DNA from: Branchiostoma floridae
Lineage: Eukaryota; Chordata; Leptocardii; Amphioxiformes; Branchiostomatidae
Length of the DNA: 55,157 nucleotides
NCBI RefSeq assembly: GCF_000003815.2
Contig: NC_049989.1
Span: 22,102,136-22,157,292, forward strand
Direction of reading: 5' to 3'
In this document: positions 42,801-51,800 of the stretch, piece by piece
How the letters are laid out: every line of letters starts with the position of its first letter
Numbering within the stretch: the first letter of the stretch is position 1
Translations under genes and position numbers: made by a program
The notes under the pieces: model-generated
Databases searched by the model: none
What the model was told of the DNA's origin: nothing
What the model saw: the letters and a program-made list of their open reading frames with translations, nothing else

Positions 42801-45800
42801 CTGATTGGCTGGTACTTACGATGGCGTGCTCGGCGTGGTTGGGGCACATCCAGCGCCCGGCCGGCATGGAGGTCAGCGGGGGGTCGAGGCAGTCCTGGTG
42901 GAACAGCAGCGGGCAGTAGTCACACTGGATCAGTGGGGACACCCGGCAACTCCTGTGGGAAGTGCAGGTAAGGACAGTTAATGTCACCCAAATGAAAACA
43001 GACCTGCCAACTGAAGACTCTCTCTCTCTCTCTCTCTGACCGGTTTAGCATCCGTTCTTCCCTGTAGCAGGGGTTGGACGTGTCGCCAAGACGTTTTGGT
43101 TGAACTGCTGCCCTCCATCCATCATCTTGGCCTGGGGCAGCAAATCCAACACAGAACACAACTTGACATGGTTTTGAAGCGGGTTTTTTTTACAGTTGAA
43201 TGCCCTTTCTAACACCAACTCTGCTCACAGCCACCAGAGTCTGGCTGGGTTTCTTTGAGTTTTCCTTCTCTGGAAAATCTTCAAAGTATGCATTATGTAC
43301 AAAATTACCTGGTGGATGTACCAACTACTAAATATCTTATACTAGCTCAGAATCTCAGCTGATAAGTTTACTTCAGGTTTCTGCAAAATGGGTCCCAAGA
43401 TGGTATTCTTTTGCTTGACAAATTGCAGTTTTTTCAGTAATGTCCAGACAGTTTCTTGTAAATTGAGAATTATTATTACTAAGGCTAGTAGAAAAGAAAC
43501 TGAACAAAAGAAAGACTGTTCTCCCCCTTATTACTACCTTTGTAAACTGGAACAAGAGCGCCCCCTTACCTGTTACAGGTGAAGCACAGTTTGGCGGGGA
43601 GGGGCACCATGCCGTTGTCGATCTCATACGGTTTCTTGGTCTCCCGTCTGCTGGTGTGGCGCTGGCGGTACGTCCACTGGGTCTTACTCGTGCCTGGAAA
43701 CACATGGGAGTCAAGAACATACATACATGGGGTCACAGTTCAAAGGGCATGGGTGTCAAGGTTCAAAACACGGGTGCCTTCACCAGCACCAGCTAACTTA
43801 ACTCACGTCCATTTTTGGCAACATTGTTCTCATCATTTTATTCTTTTCATCTTTATTCTCAAACTCTTACTCTCTAACCTCCATGTCATGACCTTTACCC
43901 CCTGACCCCTGTCCTTACCAGGCAACGCTGCGTGGTACATGAAGTTGTTGGGCAGAGCGAACTGTTTGGGGTTCTGCAGCCGTGCCAAATAAAAATAAAC
44001 GAACAAACAAACTTACCAGGCAACGCTGCGTGATACATGAACTCATTAGGCAGGGCGAACTGTTTGGGGTTCTGAAGCCGCGCTGCCCGCAGGAGCAGTT
44101 GGAACGGTGTCTCCAGCCCGCTCTTCGGCTCGTCTCCGTCTCCCGTACCAGGCAGGCCGGTCTCCATGGCAACCGCAGCATCCCCCGCCCCTCGCTCGCC
44201 ATTCTCCAGGACCTGGTTACCATGGAAACAACATATAACATATTGAAGTACAACTAGTATACATGAAGTTCTACAGACTTAACTTTAAGTCCTGGAAGGA
44301 AATGTCCAAACCACAAAATTCTTCAGCTTACATCATGATCTATAGTCAATTGTCTCAGCACAATTCCTTTCCCAGTTATCATCAGTGCCTGGCATGTCTC
44401 TTAGAAACAAAACATGACAAAACAGAAAACACAGTCAATGCAATATATAGTTCACATGTCCCAATGGCTTCATATCTCCCCCTTACCTTACTTCTTGTCG
44501 TTGCAGACACTGGCGCGTTTTCCAACGCTCGGTCTCCGCGCTCGAAACTCTGCCCTCTGACCCCGCTCGCACCAGAGGGCTTTCTCGAAGGGGCTGGCTG
44601 TTTCGCTGCCGGGCCCAGTGCCTGTTTGTTTCCACCCGTACTGCTGCTGCTGCCCGCTGCACTTGGTGCCTGTTTGCTTCCATTGGTGCCACTGCTGCTG
44701 GCTGAACTTGACGCCTGAAAAATGGTCCAACATTCAGCTCTCACCATTTTCTTGTCTCTCAGATTTCTCTAAGAATAACAAGTCAAAGTTAAGAAGAAAA
44801 CTTGCTTGGTGTGAAACCAGAAGTGATTCCAAACTTTTTGAAACCATTTTTTTGTTTATGTTGAATTACTTAAACAAAGTAATTTTAATGAAGGGAGAAA
44901 CAGACTTTCATACACTGTATGTATGATAGCTTTATCATATATTTCTGACCTAGGGTCGCACTAAGCAAAGCATTAGTCTTGAGTTGACTTCTACCATGGT
45001 GTCACAAATGAGTGTCACAACCCTGGCCAGATACCACAAAAATAAAAATGATAAATCACAAGTGGGAGGTCACTGCGAAGTTCAGGAAGCATCTCTGCCC
45101 AAAAAGCAAGGACCACTAGTCTGTGCAACTCCTTCCTACACTATACAATCAGACTGTATTACAAATCATTGACTGATGCTTACTATGTATAAGTGGTTTC
45201 AGTCTATGTACTGTTCTCTTATCTACTGTGTCTAATCATCCTATACTTCATTCTGTAAAATCAACGGTATTCAGAGGTACTACTGCTTGGGGGTAAAAAT
45301 TGACAGACTGAAACCCTACCTGTTTGTAACTGATAAATGCGATAAATCCTACCTGTTTGTAACTGGCTGTGCTGCTGGCCACACTGGCGTTGGAGGCGGT
45401 TTCATCCCGGTCATCCAGCTCCGGGAACTGCTCCAGAACCGTGCAGCGGTGGCACAACCACTCTCCCTCGGGGAGATCCTCTTCACACAGGGGAGGGTCA
45501 CTGGAACAAAGGGACAGATCATTACTCACTGGGGAGGGTCACTGTGCAGCGGTGGCACAACCACTCTCCCTCGGGGAGATCCTCTTCACATAGGGGAGGG
45601 TCACTGGAAGGGGAGGGACAGGTCATTACTCACAGGGGAGGGTCACTGGAAGGGGAGGGACAGGTCATTACTCACAGGGGAGGGTCACTGGAAGGGGAGG
45701 GACAGAGCATTACTCACAGGGGAGGGTACAGTGGTGGCACAACCACTCACCCTCGGGGAGATCCTCTTCACACAGGGGAGGGTCACTGTAAGGGGAGGGA

Positions 45801-48800
45801 CAGGTCATTACTCACAGGGGAGGGTCACTGGAAGGGGAGGGACAGAGCATTACTCACCGGGGAGGGTTACTGTAAGGGGAGGGACAGGTCATTACTCACA
45901 GGGGAGGGTCACTGTGCAGCGGTGGCACAACCACTCACCCTCGGGGAGATCCTCTTCACACAGGGGTGGGTCACTGTAAGGGGAGGGACAGAGCATTACT
46001 CACTGGGGAGGGTTACTGTAAGGGGAGGGACAAAGCATTACTCACAGGGGAGGGTCACTGGTGGCACAACCACTGGCCCTCAGCGAGGTCCTCTTCACAC
46101 AGGGGAGGGTCACTGGAAGGGGAGGGACAGGTCATTACTCACAGGGGAGGGTCGCTGGAAGGGGAGGGGCAGAGCATTAATCACAGGGGAGGGTCACAGG
46201 AATGGAAGGGAAAGATCATCAATCACAAGGGAGGGTAACTGGAACAGGAGGGACAGGTCATTACTCACGGGGGAGGGTTACCAGAACAGGAGGGAGACAA
46301 CCTTATCGGTAGGGGAGGTCTTTATAATCATTTTACTGAGAATTCATGTGACAAAAGCTTCTTTATCAGCATTTAAAAGATTCACCCCTACATCTTCAAT
46401 GGATTATTCCTGATGTATGTAACATTCATTATAGATAAGGCTGCAGCAGGAAGGGTCCATGTGATGAATAGGTAATGGCAGGTCCATAACAGCAGTGTAC
46501 CTGGATGTGGGTATGTAGGGCAGGAGATAAGGAGATACTGATGGGTGCGTGTGTGGATTATGGCACGGGGGATGATAGACAGTTTTTCTACCTGCAGTTA
46601 AGAAAAGATGCTTTAACCCCCAATAGAAGCTCTGATTTACAAATCTTTCAAACATGAATTCTTGTCTGAGGAAAATGAGTGGTCTTCATGTTTTTTTCTT
46701 AACCACTCCTTACACCCCCCGCTTAAAACATTTCTTACATTTAATTTCTGAACTGCAGAATCTAATTACTTCAGCCCAAGCCTATAGTTTGTACAGGGAT
46801 AGGTGTGTAATTCTAGGACCCAGGACTTTTGTAGAGAGTTACATAACATCTGGTCTTGTTGGGTAGCGACATGGAACACATTTTGTCCAGATATGTAACA
46901 CCCAATGTTATAGGATACAAAATGAACATAAAGGACCTGTAATTTGTGTGACCTTGGGATAAAATTGTTGTCATTGAAATCACAAAATAACAGCCTGCGC
47001 TACTAAAGACTGGAGTCAGGGGACACAAAGCTCACTCACAAAGGTTAACTTGCCAGACTATTGTAACCACGGGCAACAATTAAATCTGCCATCTTTAGTC
47101 TATAAGATTTTAGAAAATAATGCTGAATTGGTAAATCAACATCGAGATTACAAAGTGAAATTCAGCAAGATGTCAGTTAAGAAACAGTTTTGATCTACCT
47201 GACAAACATGATTTTTCTTTTACATCCTAAAACAACCAATCAAACTGTGACCTCATGTACGTGAAAGTTGATAGGCTGGAAGAACTCCAGTATGAGACCA
47301 AGCTGGCTCCTCTCCAAACTGAGCCCCATTAGCCAGACGAAAGGTCATGACCTTCAGCTCTGCTTGTCTTAAGTTACTAAACACTGAACCTGCCAGGTCT
47401 GCCAAACATCCAGACAACAAATGGCAAACAAGTAGTAGTAGAAGTAGACTGGTTATTTGGCTTTCCAATCATACGAGTGTGCCCTTAACATTGGTAAACA
47501 TTCACAAACAACATCAAAATTCATTGTCCAACATGAAACATTAACATACAGCATGAAAGTTGAATATTACTAGTTATAAACAACCATGGATTGGTCAAAG
47601 CTGAACTTGGCATTCATCACTAGAATATGACGCAAGATATTTAAGTGTAAAAAGAAGACAAACAAGACAAATAAATGTTTTAACAATGTTCTGTCTAAGA
47701 AATAGATTCATCAGTCCAGTCTTTGGTCACCCAGACACAGGCCACACATCCACCTGGCTTCAGTCCAACATCATCAAATAAATGACACTTCAAACAAAGG
47801 CACTGAAGTCAACAGGAAACTTGACTATGATAAGAGGCATATCTTGAACTAGAAACTCATCATTATCAAGTTATCATTTGGAAATGAGAAAGACCCATAA
47901 ACAAACGAGTTGTGAATGCTGAAAGATACATCGGGCGCCATGGAAACAGGTGAAAGACAACACCAGTTGTCATGGCGACTATGACTCATCAATCCGTTTG
48001 GCATGTGCCACATTATCTTAGTTAACCGACCAACACCATATATAGCAGAACAAACAGTGCAGCACAGAACTGGCATTTTAATGGTTATATCATTTATCAA
48101 TAGGAAGAAAAATGTAATATTTTGTGTTATATTCAGAAAGTAATGAAGTCCCCCAAAGCACATCTATTATTGAACAGCTGGCTGCCATGGCAACCACTTA
48201 TCCAGCTGAATATCCGCAGCCTGGGGTCGATGACCTTTCATTTCATACTGGTGATTAAAGACTGGCTGACGGGTGGGTGGTACCACTACCAGACGGGGGT
48301 GTCAGGCTGGTGATGATTGCTTACTCGCTTATAAGATACTGTAAATTCATTTATTTTCGCATGGCTAATCTCGTGATATAAAAGGTTTTTGCAGTGTTTT
48401 GAGCTTGTGGCTGAAACAACTTTGTGGTACAGAAGAAGTACTGTAAATGCATTTAATTTTGCGGGGATTTAATTTCGCGGAAGCGGGAAAAAGGACTTTT
48501 CGCGGTGGATTTAAGTTCGCGGTAACACCATAGAATGCAATCTAATACCATAAAAGAAAAATGTTCGCGGTGGTTTTAAGTTCGCGGTGAAGTGGTCACC
48601 GCGAAAACCGTGAACATTAATCCACCGTGAACATTTCTGCATTTACAGTAACAGATTCCAGACGCACATTCATGGTGTCCTGATTTCACAGCAGAGAGGT
48701 TGCTGTGAAGACAGAAAATAAAGCGATCACAAACAGTTCAATATTTACAGTACTGTACACATTGCTAACAAGGATTCTGGATGGTATGAAGGGAGAAATG

Positions 48801-51800
48801 AGACACATGTTTCCAAACTCACACTCACTATCCATGGTTAGATTATACTGCTGCTGGGTTCCCTGACGCAGGGGTAGGGGTAGGCAAAATCTCTACATAA
48901 GCATAGTTACAGCTAGGGCTGGGTACCGGTACAGAAAATTCAGGTCCAGGTCCGGTTCAGGTCCAGAGGATCAGGTCCAGGTCCGGACCTGAACCTGGAC
49001 CTGATTCAGTATGACTCGTACCAATGGTCCATTTTACTACAAAGAAATCTGTTTGGTGGAGTATTAGACTAACACTGGCGTTTTAAAGCACTACAAGTAC
49101 AACGCTAACTGCACCTGTACGATTGACTGTAAACATTGGTAGAAATTACTATAAACTCTACTCTACTTCACTCTTGTCATTTTCTTCCAACTGCAAGCCA
49201 AAACGTATGAATGCCTGATAAAATAATATGTTAATTTTCTAATCGGTCCAACATCCGGTCCACCTAATTTTTTCAGGTCCGGTTTTTCTGGACCGGTCCA
49301 ATAAGAAAAACCGGTTTTGTACCGGTACGCTGTACCGATACCCAGCCCTAGTTACAGCATGGCGGTACATGGAGAAAGTGTTCCTTACTGGCCCTAGTCT
49401 GGGTCTACTTTAAAATACCATTCCCAGAATCAGCTTTTGGGGCCCATCATACGTCAGTTGTTGGAATAACCGGGGGGCACTGAATGTCCAAGCTCCCCTC
49501 CACACCTACGCACTTCTACGTTCTCTAGCTTGGATTTTTCCCAGAAAGATTCTTCGTAAAAACCATGCACCTACGCCATGGAATTTTAGGACAAGTTTCT
49601 AGACAAAATTTGAAAATATCAGGAGAAAATCAGCTAAAATGAGCTGGAAATGCAGGAAAGTTCATGGGAATATCTGTTGCGAAAAATTGACGTCAGTCAG
49701 ATCATCTCGGGCAGCACCTTAGCAGGTAGCCTGGATTCCATACCCCAACCTCAAAATATATCTTTCGTGTTGGGGTCTGGCAGGATGGCTGTAGAAAGGT
49801 TCTGGAAGGCCCTTGATCAGGGGGAGGAGTACATAGGATTGATGACCACTCTCACCACAGGTAGCCCGCTACAACACACCACAGTTGGTCAGCAGGCTAT
49901 CACAGTAGTGAATCAGGTACGTTATGGATTCAAAAAGTACAGTTGGGGGTCTTTAACCAATCATGGCAGGGGTGTAATTACCTCCTGCTGATCCTGTGCT
50001 GTTCTATTGGTGGAGTTTTTTGCCCACTATAAGGTGCAAAATTGAGAAGAGTTCCTATCCCATCTGGCCAGACCCCTGCACGATAGATACTTGAGATCGG
50101 GCTGGGGTTTGGTAACGATAGATACTTGAGATCGGGCTGGGGTTTGGTAACGATAGATACTTGAGATCGGGCTGGGGTTTGGTAACCAGGCTACTTAGCA
50201 GGCTGTTACCAGAGGGCATCACCAGTTTTCTGGAACCCTGATGGCCACATGTGGACGTGTGCCAGGGAAGACGTCTGCTCATTAACAACCTTCCTGTCTT
50301 CCCAACAACAGCTGCTGCTGCTTCAAACTCATAGTCCACTGACATCAAATTCATCCATGAAGAAACAGGACTGTCCTTACATGAATGTTGTGCCTAACTT
50401 TTCTTTCTGTTTTTGTACAGGAAATCCTGAAACTTTCTCAGAACACGGCTGTTTCCCTTTCACAGTTTTTGCAGTAGATTCATGCCATAGTAAATATGTC
50501 TCAATACGTTACATTGCACTTAATGACCTGCCTTATGCAACCTTTGCACATCTACCTCCAAGCACTGTGGGACCTTACAAAAGCCACATTTCAGCAGCTA
50601 TTTTGATAATCCATTTTCTAAATTCTACATACTGAGGTCTATTTGCAACAGTAAGAAGTTCACTAGCAGTTTCCAAACAACAAATGGTTCACACACAATA
50701 ATCTACATGTAATATGTGGATACCTTCAACGTCAATGTTGTTTTTAAATAACATGTGTAAACAATCCCACCTCAGGCCAGATGATGATGACCCTTGACCT
50801 TTGTCCCTTCCCTGACCCTATCCTGCCCTGTCCAACCACAGGCCTGACATGGCAGGTCTGACACGATGTGACACTCGGGCTGTTTGCTTCAGCACTGGAG
50901 GCTGGAAACTACTACGACAGGTTTTCCTTGTAACCCCTGTTTTCATTTTGTGTTCTTGAGGAATTCTTACACCGAAATTAAAATGTCAGAGAACTTAAGA
51001 AATTAACTGATATGGCCAAAGGACAACTATTTGTAGAGAATCAGGTAAATAAACTGTGCTCTTTAGAACTGAGGCACTCTAGTGCAGATTGTATGCTTTG
51101 CGAGCAACAACAGCCAGGATTCAAACCATAAACCTTCTGATCCAGAAGTAGAAGTAGAACTGGTCCATGCATGAAGCTAGAAGTTGTGTCAGGGCTCAAA
51201 GTAATACCTGGGATGCCGTAACATTCAAATTCATCTGATCCACACTCGTATCTACCTCCTGTTTGCCTTCGAAAACAACCCAAACTTGCATGCTGCACCA
51301 TTTTGTTATCTTATCAAAATCTATATTACAGGTTGCCAACCTGAAGAATGCTGTTCAACTTCAAGTTTGGGTGACTACTCGCTGGATGTCAACCTAGTGC
51401 TGTGTGTTGTTAATACCATGGATCAACATCACAAACACTTACGCACAGGTAGACACCAGCACAGCTTTAATTTTACTGCTGCCTAGCTTCATAACCAATA
51501 CGAAATAAGTAGCCAAACTACTTTGCAGCCCTGCGATAGTGGCCTGTCCATGTGACATTGTGACCACAGCACTGACTTGGCTGACTGCCCAATGTGTCAC
51601 CAGTACCAGTACAAGCAAGACTCTGACCAAGTCCTAAACCTGAACAACTTCGGCTTCCATTTGAACATCTCGGAACGTTTTTGTTTGGCATCCTACTGAT
51701 CATTTCAACCAACGTGTTGGTCCAGGCATGGTGCTGTAAATTTTGATCTTTGTTGATCTTCCTAGACTAGTTTTTTTTCAGCCCCCCCCCCCACTGCAAA

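Noticed and set aside
45287-46413. + strand frames with [14 protein letters not shown] repeats
   Set aside because: Antisense reading of the 42-bp acceptor array before PHF12 exon 3.
49650-49991. Open frame of 113 codons in PHF12 intron 2
   Set aside because: It starts within the copied upstream region and shows no similarity to PHF12 exons or to any family I recognise.
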